Position numbers and translations under genes: made by a program. Positions 44,050 through 54,808 of a DNA stretch of 64,000 bases are shown here, piece by piece; the first letter of the stretch is position 1, and each line of letters opens with the position of its first letter. The stretch lies in assembly GCA_039090855.1 (NCBI GenBank), contig CM077025.1, positions 100,668,489 through 100,732,488 on the forward strand, read 5' to 3'. The notes below the pieces were generated by a model. That model was not told where the DNA came from, ran no database searches, and saw only the letters and a list, made by a program, of their open reading frames with translations. This stretch comes from Macrothele yani (taxonomy: Eukaryota; Arthropoda; Arachnida; Araneae; Macrothelidae).

Positions 44050-44554
44050 GTCAAGTAATCAGTTTTAAAGAAAGACAAGAAAGAGAAATCAATGAAAGAA
44101 TTATCCAAGGTAATACAGCCTATTTAGCTGGCGATCTTTCATTGTGTTTAAAAAGAAAAATCTTCAATGCATGTATTAAACCTGTATTTATTTATGGAAG
44201 TGAAACGTGTAGTACAACAGAACGACAATGTTGAAAAATAAGAATATCGGTAAGAAAGTTAAAGAGAAGAATAAAATAAAAATAATAAAAGAATCAAACT
44301 GGAGATGGGCTGGACATGTTGGAAGACTGAAAAATGAAAGATGGACACGATTAATAAAACAGAATGGTAACCGAGAGAGGGAAAGAGACGAAAGGGGCAC
44401 CAGAGAACAAGATGGAGAGATGACCTTCAGAAATTTAGAGGTGCTAAATGGTGGACTGAGACTAACGATCGAGGAAGTCGGAAAAGATTGGAAAAGGCCT
44501 ATACCTTGCAGTGAGTGTCAACAGGCTAAGAAGGAGACGAAGAAGAATTATTAA

Positions 44555-44779
44555 GAAGACTCGTTGTGTGTTCTCTTGGACTGTCAGAATTTTCCTCCTG
44601 TGAAATACCACAAAATGGCAGTATTTGCCATTGAGACAAAAAAAGTAAAGAAAAATCTTGTCCTTCGACTTCAAAACCTTCAGGCTGCTACAAATAATTC
44701 TTCGTGCAATTCCCTATTTAAAAAAAACGGATTTTACATCAACGAGATGAACCAGCATGTTGTTTAAAGAAGCAACAGT
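44555..44779. other. Spacer between RTE-like and copia remnants
   Basis: A 67-codon open frame (44564-44767) has no recognisable motif; probably chance or part of an old insert. Confidence 0.3.
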
Positions 44780-45740
44780 AAAAGATGCTCTCATAGTAGT
44801 ATGTTTTACTATGGGTGCAAAAGTCTCGTCATAGTCATAGCCAAAACATTGACTCTAACCTTTGGCTACAAATCTAGCGTTACATTTAGTTTTGAGACTA
44901 TCTTCTTCGTACTTAGTTTTAAACACCCATTTGGAGGTTATACCCATTTTATTTTGTGGAAGTTCAAACAGTGACTATGTGTCATTTTTAACAAGTGAAT
45001 TAAATTCTTCTTCCATAGCATTGTGCTATTTCTCTCTTTGAGATTTTGGCAACAAATCAATATTTCTGAGATTATCTGGATCTTTGTTGTGCTGTATTTC
45101 ACAGTTACTGAACTTAGCTTCATAAGTTACTCTTTCAGGTGGTTTTCCTTTGGTCGATCTTTGAGATTTTCTTATTTCACTAACTTGAACTTCTAAATTT
45201 GGTTTAACATTATGGGAAGATTCTGTTTCTTTTACAACATTATTTTCACTCTGTTGCTCATTGAAGAAATATACATTTATTAATATATCATTTGAATTTT
45301 CTTTTTAAGAAATTTCTTCAAATTGATTTTTAAGAAACTTGGCAGACATGGTGATAACTACAGTTTTAGATCTGGTGTAGATTTTATATCCAATATTTTT
45401 TGGATCATATCCCACGAAACATTTTTCAACGGCAGTGTTGTCTTACTTTCTTCTTTTTTGTTTATGTATGTATGCATACCCTTTATATCCAAAAGTTCTG
45501 ATATGACTCAAATTTGGCCTTGTATTTTTCCATAACTCATAGGGGTCTTTTGTGTTGATTTAGTTGGAAGGTGATTCTGTAGGTATAATGCAGTAACAAC
45601 TGCTTCTGCCCAAATGTTTTTTGAAAGTTTGGCATTTACCATCATTGCTCGAGACATTTGTAAGAGAGATCTATTTTGCGCTCAGCGACACCATTTTGTG
45701 CAGGACTGTAAGGAACTGTTAATTGGTGATTTATGCCTTC

Positions 45741-46963
45741 TGTAGGGGTGGAAGCTCATTATGTTAATTAATGGCTCCTTGGCCAAATAACCACTGGCTT
45801 CCAGCGCTGATGAAAATTTCCCCACAGCAGGAAGGAAAACTATTTATAAGGTTCTTTTTCTAGAGACTGTCTATCAACGAAAAGTTGAAGACAGCCCGGC
45901 GTTCTTTCTCTCCCAGCTTTACTATAAATCTGCTATTCAAGAGAGGGGAAGTAAAAATGATGGCAAGACACTACAAGCATGAATTCACTCTTAAGCTAGT
46001 TGAAAACTTAACAAAACATTTAATCAAAAGTAAATTGTTCCGGCAGCTATTGTTCCTTGACCTCGAGTTCCTGTAACTGCAGTTCCACGCGAAAAATGAT
46101 CAGGGTCTCTAATTATTCAAGAATACCCTTTCCTGCTAATACTCTTTGCCCGTTCTTTTTCTAACACAGACGTGAAAGGTGTTAATCGTCGTAACCTTCC
46201 GTTCGTCTCTCTTCCTTTGTTCCGGAAGCTATGCCTCGTGTTCTGTCCCGAACACGTGTTCTCTCAAATCGCTTTCTCCGTACGTAGTTCCAGACCTACG
46301 TGTCTGATTCCAACTACGATCGCTTTCCCCGTGCTCTAACTGGCACGTGCTATCACCAACTTTTCTTTTTCCCAGTGCTGACACTCAGCACTGTACAACC
46401 GTTCTCCCAGTTTCGCTGTCCGTGCTGTCACCCAGCACCTCCTAACCGTTCCAGCACACGCTGTCCCGTGGACTATCCTCCGCGCTCGCTCCCCGACAAC
46501 TGTCCCGTTCCTCACTCCTATCCTGAAGTTTCTCCCCCCTAACTTCATTCGCCTTCTGATTGGCTCCTGCCTCACTTGCCTGGGGCTCTATCTCTCTCCC
46601 TAGTCAGAGCACTCGAAGAGCAGTCGACCCCCCCCGCTTCTCCGTGTACCCTACCTTTTTCTCCTGACCTGTGCCTTCCGCCAGTGACCTTGACTTATCC
46701 CTCGTTGACCTTTAGCTCCCGTGTGCCCTGCAGCTTGCATTTCCCCCGGCCAGGAACAAATAGCGGTGCCTTCCGTGAATACAATAGCCCTGACAAACAG
46801 GCACATCGGAATGTCACCTAGTCGGTACATTTCCACGTTTTACATTCGTTTCTAAATAATACACCTGGAAATATGTGTTCTGAAATGTTCATATCCGTTA
46901 GGATCGATGGGATTTAATATCCATCACACAATTTATACATGGGCGTAATTTCTCGCCCCTACA
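45741..46963. mobile_element. Solo LTR C (1.22 kb) inside copia integrase
   Basis: Starts TGTAGGGGTGG and ends CGCCCCTACA, with flanks GCCTTC and GTCTTC (5 of 6 match). Copia integrase reading resumes on both sides. The interior (46230-46830) is C-rich and pyrimidine-rich, with no coding motif. Not evidently related to LTRs A and B. Orientation undetermined. Confidence 0.6.
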
Positions 46964-48109
46964 GTCTTCATTAACAAGAAAATGTGCAACTTGTTTATTA
47001 CAGTATTCACTACCATTATCTGATCTAATGGCTTTGATTTTGCTTTTAAGTTTGTTTGATGTTGAAGCCACAAACTTCTTGAGCCTGGAGAAAACTTCGT
47101 CTTTTGTGGTAATAATGCAAACAATGGTATAACTTGAATATTCATCAATAAATGTCTGAAAGTATTTAATTTCCTCTATGCTTTCCAATTGCATAGGTCC
47201 ACATACATCTCTGTGAATTAATTCTAGTGGTGCTTTCACTCTGAAACTTGCTTTTCCTGAAAAAATGTTCTGAAGTGCAACACATTCCAGCTGAAGGTCG
47301 TCAACACATTCAAGTTGAAGGTCGTGAGTTCGTTCCTCACCCGGGGCACCAAGTTCTTACGGACAGGATATTACCTTGTAGCTCCGGCACAAATAGCACG
47401 TTATTTAACGTAATGCAATTGGAATTGCCATCAATAGTTTTTACTTCAATACGGCCCTCGCCAACTCCTTCACACTGAAATTTTAAACCATTAGCAATGA
47501 TGAGTGTTTCTCCTGATTGCAGTTTATGCTAGAGAAAAATTCTACATTTCCTGATATGTTTGATGTACAAATAGTACCAGAGTCAATGATTCAATCATTA
47601 TCCGTGGCAAGCTGACTTCAATGGGAGTTTAATAACAACGCACATTCTCTACTTTTATTTAGCACAGTGTGTTCCAGTTCCTGGTCTTCATGTACATTAG
47701 AATCATCATTATATGATTTATTAATCACTTTTGTGCTATCAAAAGCATTTTGTGAATCTGAACTTGAAATTGGTTCAATACAACATTCATGAAAATTATT
47801 TGTTTTACATTAATTCACCTTAGTAACACTTTAATTCTCAACACCAGTACATGTGAGTTTAGAGATTACATAGTGCTGATCTATTAAAGATACATTTGGA
47901 GTATGTGTGCAAACACTTGATTTATATTGTTTACTAGTTTGACAGTGATGCCTTATTTGGTTATAGTTTGATTTGCACTCGTTACTTTTATGTTTATTCA
48001 TCAAATGCCATCATCATACGACCATTTTTGTGACAGTAGGCACAATATTTTTTTTGATTGAAAATTTTCTTGAAGAAATTACTTTTAAGTGCCATACACT
48101 GAAAAAAGG

Positions 48110-49342
48110 ACACTTTATTGACAAAAGTAACCGCACACCCTTCAAAAGCAAATGAACGGATCCTCTGCGTTGTTAAGATGCGCGGTACAGCTGCAAACGG
48201 TATAAAAACAAGCCTGCAGCTGACAGCGATCATATCGCAATGTGAATTTGAGTGAAAATGTCAGGGGCGGGAGAGAACTGACTTTGCGAAAGGAAATATT
48301 GTTGGGTGTTGCATTAGTGGGTTGTCCATAAGAGAAACCGAGAGGCGTTTAAACATACCCAAGTCAGCTGTTTTGGATGAACCGATAAGTGAAAGGCACA
48401 TGGCGTGTCTGAAGCATCAAAACGTTCCGGCACGGCAGACCAATGGAGGACATCGAAGCATCAGGAGAGTCGTTACAGCTAATCGACGGAGTACTGCACA
48501 AGACCTCAGTGTACAGGTGAGTAAAAAAGCCGGAACTTCGGTATGTACACGTACCATTCGCAGAGAACTTCATTCCATGGGTTACCGTGGTCATGTGGCT
48601 GCTCATAAGTCTTTCATCTCCACTCGGAATGCTACTTGTCGTTTAGCATGATGTAAAGAACATTTACGGGTCGTATGGACTGATGAATCCAGATACACGA
48701 TCCGTCAGTCTAATGGCCGTGTGTGGGTATGGCGGTAGCTCGAAGAACGCTATTTACCACAGTGTACTTGTTCCTACGGTCAAGAGAGTGGTTTTCGTGG
48801 TATGGTCGCGGACCATTGGTTATCATGGTCAAACCTGTTAACCAGCATGTCTACCTCGATATTCTGGACAATTATGCCCTACAAACTCTGTGGCAATGCT
48901 ATGGAACCGAGCCTTATTGGTACCAGCAGGATAATGAACCGAGCCATAAAGCAAGGACTGTTACGGCGTGGTTTGACGATAATTCCGTATCGTGTGTGGA
49001 CTGGCCAGCACAGAGCCCTGATCATAATCCCATAGAGCACCTATGGGATGAATTTAAAGCGCCGCATAAAAGTTTGGAACCAATGCCTACTACTAAGCAA
49101 CAGTTAGCGGCAGCATTATGTACTGAATGGAAGCGCATACCTGTCGCTGTGTTCCAAAACCTTGTCGAAAGCATGTCTCGAAGGGCCAGTGCATGCATTA
49201 AGGCCAAATGTGAAAGCATGTCTCGAAGGGTCAGTGCATGCATTAAGGCCAAAGGTGGACCGACACCGCACTAATGTATGTCAATAAATGCTATGTTGTG
49301 TTTCTCTTCTAGGTGTCCGGTTACTTTTGCCAATATAGTGTA
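48110..49342 (+). mobile_element. Tc1-like family A, copy 3
   Basis: Left end CACTTTATTGACAAAAGT (48112; the adjoining TA is mutated), right end CAATATAGTG then TA at 49341-49342. It sits between the gag and protease parts of the copia remnant. Confidence 0.85.
48258..49274 (+). pseudogene. Tc1-A copy 3 transposase with duplicated C-terminal segment
   Basis: The N-terminal DNA-binding half is readable at 48322-48651 (IRETERRLNIPKSAV, TRTIRRELHSMGYRG). After frame breaks, an open 183-codon stretch (48723-49274) includes YWYQQDNEPSHKARTV (second D) and DWPAQSPDHNPIEHLWDE (E). Residues ESMSRRASACIKAK are encoded twice because of a 45-bp tandem duplication (49167-49211 and 49212-49256). The first-D region is frameshifted. 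Confidence 0.8.
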
Positions 49343-49690
49343 TTTCTATTTTTAATCTTCCTTTGAAATTAAACAATCAATTTGCTTTTTACATATCCAA
49401 CAGTTAATTAACTTTCATTTTTACTTTCTAGTTATTAATGTTGAGTAGGACTCAGGTAAATTAAATAATAGTAGAGCACTAAGATGAAAATTTTTAATCG
49501 TTTCACCAATAGAATTTAATTTTTCTGCTAGTTCAAATATATACTTGATATGGTCATGCATATAGCTACCTTCAATACATTTTGCATAATAAAGTTTCCT
49601 TAGCAGAAACAATATAAAAGATAAACTTGTGCGTTCATGAACGGCTTTTAGCTTAGCCCAAGTACTTTTTACAGTGCTAGCAATCATGCC

Positions 49691-49929
49691 CGTTCTCCGA
49701 ACGGTGAATCTATAAAATCATTTTGTGAACATAAAAGTAAAGAAAGAGGGAAAGAAAAGTAATTTAAAGTAATTAAGGGAAAGAAAAGTAATTTAAAATC
49801 CGTAACTGTTTTACGATTTAGAACAGCTTCGTGACGTCAATGCATACCGTTTGACGTAAAACGGAGCAGGATTTGGCGCCCCTTAATTTTAAATCAAAAT
49901 TTGGAATTTTCAAAGCGTTTCAGTGATTG
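49691..49929. other. Spacer
   Basis: A short direct repeat AAAGAAAAGTAATTTAAA occurs twice (about 49754 and 49783). Nothing else. Confidence 0.4.
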
Positions 49930-50217
49930 TGACAAAATTATCTTTTAAGCTATCAGCATTTTGAAACAGTAAAGCTGAGCCATCCTTTTGAATTTTTTGG
50001 TTTTCAAACTTTTTTCTAGGTGTAGAAGTGGTAAAAAAATGCAAACAGACAATGTTTCAAAGCACTAATTTTTTGGAGTTTTTTTTTGTTTGGTTTTCGT
50101 GCATTTGCAGGTATCCGGACTTTAAGGCCTATCAGCATGCCAATTTTTAGATCTCTAGGTTATTTAGAAGTGGTCAACCAATTCGCGAAAATTTCAAGCA
50201 GACAATGTTTCAAAGCC

Positions 50218-50248
<31 letters not shown>

Positions 50249-50500
50249 GGTTTTCGTATTTTTCTATTATACGGACCTTAAGACCTATCAGCATTCCAAT
50301 TTTCAGATCTTTGGGTCATTTAGAAGTGGTCAAACAATTTGCGAAAAATTCAAGGAGACAATGCTCCAGAACCGCTATTTTGATTTTGTTTTGTTTTGTT
50401 TTGTTTTCGTACTTTTCTAGGTATACGGACCTAAAGACCTATCAGGTGGTCGAACAATTCACGGACGAACACACTCGTATTTTCCCTTTTTGCTTTTTAT
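49930..50500 (+). repeat. ~155-bp tandem repeat, about 3.5 units
   Basis: Units marked by GGACCTTAAGACCTATCAGC (50117, 50272 and 50426), TTTAGAAGTGGTCAA and GACAATGTTTCAAAG, separated by T runs. The array ends ACGGACGAACACACTCG and then a short unrepeated tail, the same style of ending as element H. Confidence 0.75.
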
Positions 50501-51300
50501 ATACGAGGCGAAAGCCTATTTTTACATAGGTATTCACGTATGCCTGCGGAAAACGCCGAACTTTAAAATCAAATTGTTTCCCAGTTTGATTGTAGCCTGT
50601 TCTTTCACCCAGCGAGAAGAGAGTGCTAAAACTAGCTGCGTCACCATGGCAGCAGGTCACGGAACCAGAACTTTCCTGAGTGGTTAACGCAGAAGACAGA
50701 GTAAACCTTTCATTCCTTTCTTTTGCATCTTTAGAAAAGGCTTAAAAATCAGAAAATGACTTTTTCTTAAATTTCTTTTTTTCTTTTTCTTTTTTTGTAA
50801 AAGAGGGATGTTAGTTGTGAGCTTATGCTGTAAACATTGCAATGCGCGTTATGATTTATAGTTTGCCATATATCCATTTTTTTAAATGGACCCCATCGCG
50901 AAATAGATAATTTTGTGAAATTTAATTTGTCGTAAACTAAATCTAAATTCAAAAAAAGGGCAACGAGATGCAAAAATTCGGCCATGACCCTACATGCCTA
51001 CAAAGTTTCGTGGTTCTGTTGCTGTTAGTGTGTCCGGAACGCGAATTGATAGCTTTTTTTGCTTACCTTAACTTTGAAATACAATAGCTCTTCAAGTATC
51101 GCCAGAATCGAAAAACAGTTTATTTCAGCGTATTTTCCAAACAATTCTCTACAAACGATGTAAATTTCATATTTTTGAGTTCAATACTTTTTGCGCTGCG
51201 AGTTGGAAAAGCGCGAGTATCGCGAAATTTCAAAAACATCGGTGGCGGTTACTTTTTTTTTTAGAATAGAGAGACTTTCATAAGAAGAACAAGACGATTC
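50501..51300. other. No gene recognised
   Basis: AT-rich with poly-T runs; no supported feature. Confidence 0.4.
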
Positions 51301-51309
51301 GTGCTGAGT

Positions 51310-53365
51310 TAATACAATGTACTAAAGAAGCCGTCTTTGCACGACTTCAAAAGCAGTATTACTTTAATGTAAATGATGATGTTAAAATACGATAAAAACG
51401 TTAAAAGCACAATATCTTTCGGGTACCGCTTCGGTCCCTTTTTCAGGTGCAGAACACTGAGCAATAGAATGAAAGGTAGATGAAATAAATACATAGAAAG
51501 ACGTCATTATACATACGAAGTGCGCAAGTCAGAAAATAAGTTTTAAATATTACACATGCTCTAACAAAGTTCCCAGGAACCAAATAACTGTTTCCTGTTA
51601 AGAAGGAATTTCCAAGGAAGTAGCACTTGAATTGGAATGCCACCATTATAGCAGTTAGATCCGGACTTGTAAATCCACATACTCTCATACAATAAAACAG
51701 ATGAAAAACCTGAAAAACTAATTTCGTTCCTGGGAACTTTGGAAACTCCTTCTTAACCGAAACCAATAATTTGGTTCCTGGGAACTTTGGTTAATGCATG
51801 TATAATATTGTTGCGACCTTTTGGTCTTCAGATATCAGGATGCCAAATTAATTCCGGACTGCGATTCGAATCACTGGATCCGCCAATACCTCGTTAGCCA
51901 ATTAACCGACACAGTACACCAATAAACCAATGGCGGCACAGTATAACAATTAAAACAGGGATTTAATAGATATATGCATAAATTACACCGGATTTCTTCA
52001 CCTAATAGTAAAAGCTATAACTTCCGGCCAGCTTTGACCCTCTTCGGTGTTTCAGAAAATATGTCCTAAAGAAAAGTCTGTTCGTTCACAATGGGCCGCA
52101 AATAAAATACTGGTAAAAAGTACTTACATAGGTCCTCGAGTATCCAAAGTATTGATGATACCAACAACACAAACACTCACTCACATTCACTAATATGTTG
52201 GCACTACGGGTAGCCTTTTTCCTCTTTGAAGGAGGTCGCGTTGCTTACGGACTCTTGGTCAAAACGACGTAGTCTCGTCGCTGAACGCACGTACTCAGAC
52301 ACACGCACAAAAGTTGTCTCCCCGCTTTCTTCACGAAGAGGCTAGCGGTTACGTCAGAGCTCTCTCGCTCTCTCTCTGCAGGGGGTTTGCTTTGTGGTTC
52401 CTGAGGCTGGCGTTTCTTCTCTCTCTCTCTCTCTCTGGATGAGCAAGGATATTCCCTAATTATTATGTCTCTGTCTGCATTTCACCTGAAATGGCTCCTT
52501 ACGACAGGTATCCGTGGTCCGGCGAGGTGAAGAAAGTTCCCAAGCAGATCTGGTGCTGGTTATTCCTCAGCTTATGTTTTCAGCTGTCTTCACTTCTTAT
52601 GCTCAGAATTGCAAGAGCACGCAGACGGCAAGCAATTGTTCTAGCGCGAGGAAAAAATCCTTCCTTATTCTCTCGGCTATCAAAACGGATTCTGTCCCTC
52701 TCAACAACAATCTCCCGTCTCCAAAACGTTGGTAAGCGGTGAATTCTAACACTTGAAACCGCGACATATTTATTATAAACCGCTCTTTAAGTCCAAGAGC
52801 TTTCCCATTGTTTCGCGCGCGGCACAGACAAAAGCTACAAACGTTTTTGCCGTTCAAATACTTTTGAGTCATGGGAAATAGCTTTTAAACTCTGACCCGT
52901 CCCATTTCCGTTTATGGGCTCTTTGTTCTCGTGGCAAACACCTGCAACTCGCCACTTGAATTCCAAGTGCCAGCAGATCTTTTCTTAATATACCGCCCCT
53001 CGCAAGTGTTTAAATTATAACTCTCTGTTAATTAAAACCCCCAATCAAGTTTCAATTACCATTAATTAGCCACGCCTCTCGCCAATTGATTATGCGAGGG
53101 GGGAATCGTCACAATATGTAAAACTTATTTTATTTTCTGACTTGCGCACTTCGTATTAATTAGGACGTCTTTCTATGTATTTAATTCACCCACGTTTCAT
53201 TCCATTGCTCAGTGTTTCTCCTCCTGCAGAAGAAACCGAAGCGGTACCCGAAAGATCTTGTGCTTTTAATGTTTTTATCGTATTTTAACATCATCACTTA
53301 CATTAAAGTGTAACATTGCTTTTGAAATCGTGCAAAGACGGATTCTTTAGTACCTTGCAGTACAT
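51310..53365. mobile_element. Large palindromic element split by solo LTR B
   Basis: The left arm (51310-51660) contains AAGCCGTCTTTGCACGA, ATGATGATGTTAAAATACGA, GGTACCGCTTCGG, GACGTC, GAAGTGCGCAAGTCAGAAAA and AAAGTTCCCAGGAACC. The same blocks occur inverted, partly at 51715-51808 and, after the LTR, at 53118-53365. Without the LTR the element is about 750 bp and almost wholly self-complementary. No coding sequence. Confidence 0.75.
51809..53113. mobile_element. Solo LTR B (1.3 kb)
   Basis: Starts TGTTGCGACC and ends CGTCACA, with ATAT on both sides (51805-51808 and 53114-53117). Related to LTR A. The interior contains CT-rich runs near 52350-52435. No coding motif is seen in its open frames. 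Confidence 0.75.
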
Positions 53366-53765
53366 TCATGTGGAACATGAAAAATCTGTGAGTCAGATAT
53401 ATTGAGGCATATCAATGCTTTAGCAGAACAGTCTGCTTTGATGCAGTTATGATCTGGAGTTCCTGGAACGTTTCCGAACATATCACGTAAATTCTCTTTG
53501 GTGAGAAGCATTTCAAGTTAAAATTTCCACGAAGAATAATCATTATTATTAAGTTTTTCAATCTGAACATCTATGCTGCTTGAAATTGTAATTTTTATTA
53601 AAAATTCCTATGTTTTTAAGCTAAACGAGTATAATATTGTTTTGCAAAAAACAAGACGGCGGAAGGACGTCGATAGAACAAAAAGTTATGCGCAGTAGGG
53701 TTTCGTTCTTATACAGCTGCGACTCAATACAAAATAGCGCTTCAGTCTCATAATCAGATTTGTTG
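53366..53765. other. No gene recognised
   Basis: AT-rich spacer between two palindromic elements. Confidence 0.4.
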
Positions 53766-54112
53766 ACTTAGTTTTACAATCTAATTGTTAGTTAGTCGGA
53801 TATAATAGAAACGAGTCATTACACATTATATATCAAAAGAACAAATTATATTTTGAAGAAAATAATATCGTACAAGGATTACGTCAAAGTGCCATCAGGA
53901 AGATTTCCATTCACTTGAAATTAAACTCAACGCACTTTTGCGACTCGCTCTTTAATTTCAAGTGAATGGAAATCTTCGTGATAGTATTTTGACGTAATCC
54001 TTGTACGATATTATTTTCTTCAAAATATAGTTTATTCTTTTGATATTATAATGCGTAATGACTCATTTTTGCTATATTCGACTAACTAACAATTTGACTA
54101 TGAAACTAAGAC
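53766..54112. mobile_element. Hairpin (MITE-like) element
   Basis: Arms of about 160 bp: CTTAGTTTTACAATCTAATT..GTTAGTTAGTCG at the left, the inverse at 54070-54112, and very similar inner arms (AATATCGTACAAGGATTACG and GAAGATTTCCATTCACTTGA) around a centre near 53940. No coding region. Target duplication not resolved. Confidence 0.8.
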
Positions 54113-54127
54113 ACCAGTTACTCGCAT

Positions 54128-54245
54128 GTCGGATGGCACGGGCTCTCTCTTCTTTCCGGAACTTGTGGCTTTAGATAAAGGACGGACTTACTGTTTATGC
54201 CCTACGAGTTGAGTTGCCCATCGTGATCGTTAAACCCCAAAACAA
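54128..54245 (+). mobile_element. SINE family 1, diverged tail fragment
   Basis: TGGCACGGGCTCTCTC, GAGTTGCCCATCGTGATCGTTAA and an A-rich end match the SINE body loosely; the tRNA head is missing. Confidence 0.5.
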
Positions 54246-54703
54246 AACAGCTGACTTAATGACGTCACTAATGCATAAAACAGGCATGTGACCTCGCTGT
54301 TTTTATTTGTTTGTTTTGTTTTTATTCCCAAATATTTATCACTCGTAAAGAATACAGGACTTAATGTTTACAGAAAATATGTATCATCAAAAATAAAAAA
54401 CAATACAAGTAAAAATTTAAGACATGAAAAAGAAAAAAAAAAAAAGCGTGGCAGTAGTAATCACCGATTACGTAAAGAGAGCAATCACGCGAAAGTGCGC
54501 TTCATCAGGTAACAAGGAAACATACAGGAAGAGCTGCAGAGGTTTATCGAATAATAGAAACACTTACTTCTTGTGGAGAACTTTTTATTAATTAACTGTA
54601 GGTCTATCTCGAGCTTTCACAACAAAAGTATTTCGACTTGCAATAGACTTATACAAGTCATGCACATACGATAATGGCATTTGGGACCATTCTTCTTGTA
54701 AAA
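54246..54703. other. No gene recognised
   Basis: AT-rich, A run near 54430; nothing supported. Confidence 0.4.
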
Positions 54704-54808
54704 TACACCGAGTGATCACTGAATTATGATCACCCCTACCAAATGTGGATGCAGCCACTTGACCACGTGATTTCCGAGAGGGTGCGATTAGTCGACCGAC
54801 GTAGCATA

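Larger units (their letters stand above)
40850..44554 (+). pseudogene. Second RTE-like retrotransposon, split by three insertions
   Basis: Pieces in order: 40850-40936 and 41163-41301 (EEISEQWNNA, then the NNYKP block), 42852-43495 (a reduced GFRYDYSTINHL, FVDYAKAFDS, RQGDPLSPK, KFADDIVIITTS) and 44046-44554 (NACIKPVFIYGSET, NWRWAGHVGRLKNERW). The FADD motif is intact but frames shift repeatedly. It is AT-richer than the other RTE and clearly another lineage. The SINE, LTR A and the TTAA element interrupt it, and coding continues exactly across each join. Confidence 0.75.
44780..49690 (-). pseudogene. Ty1/copia retrotransposon polyprotein remnant
   Basis: Reading leftward: gag UBN2-type region (49687 to 49421, WAKLKAVHERTSLSF, RKLYYAKCIEGSYM, LPESYSTLI); protease near 47590 (IIDSGT, then ANG and a VLFVPEL-like block); integrase (47239 to 46960: ELIHRDVCGPM, TFIDEYSSYT, IKAIRSDNGSEY, and after the solo LTR NHQLTVPYSPAQNGVAER near 45700); the capping region FVGYDP-like near 45400; and the start of RT (KWVFKTKYEE, RFVAKG, DYDETFAP) near 44940-44820. 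That gag-PR-IN-RT order defines copia. No LTRs of its own were identified. Broken by stops, a Tc1 and a solo LTR. Confidence 0.8.

Noticed and set aside
46300..46542. Open frame in the pyrimidine-rich region
   Set aside because: Lies inside solo LTR C, composition-driven, with no motif.
47300..47345. tRNA B-box-like GAGTTCGTTCCTC
   Set aside because: No A box or acceptor pairing nearby; lies in the copia remnant.
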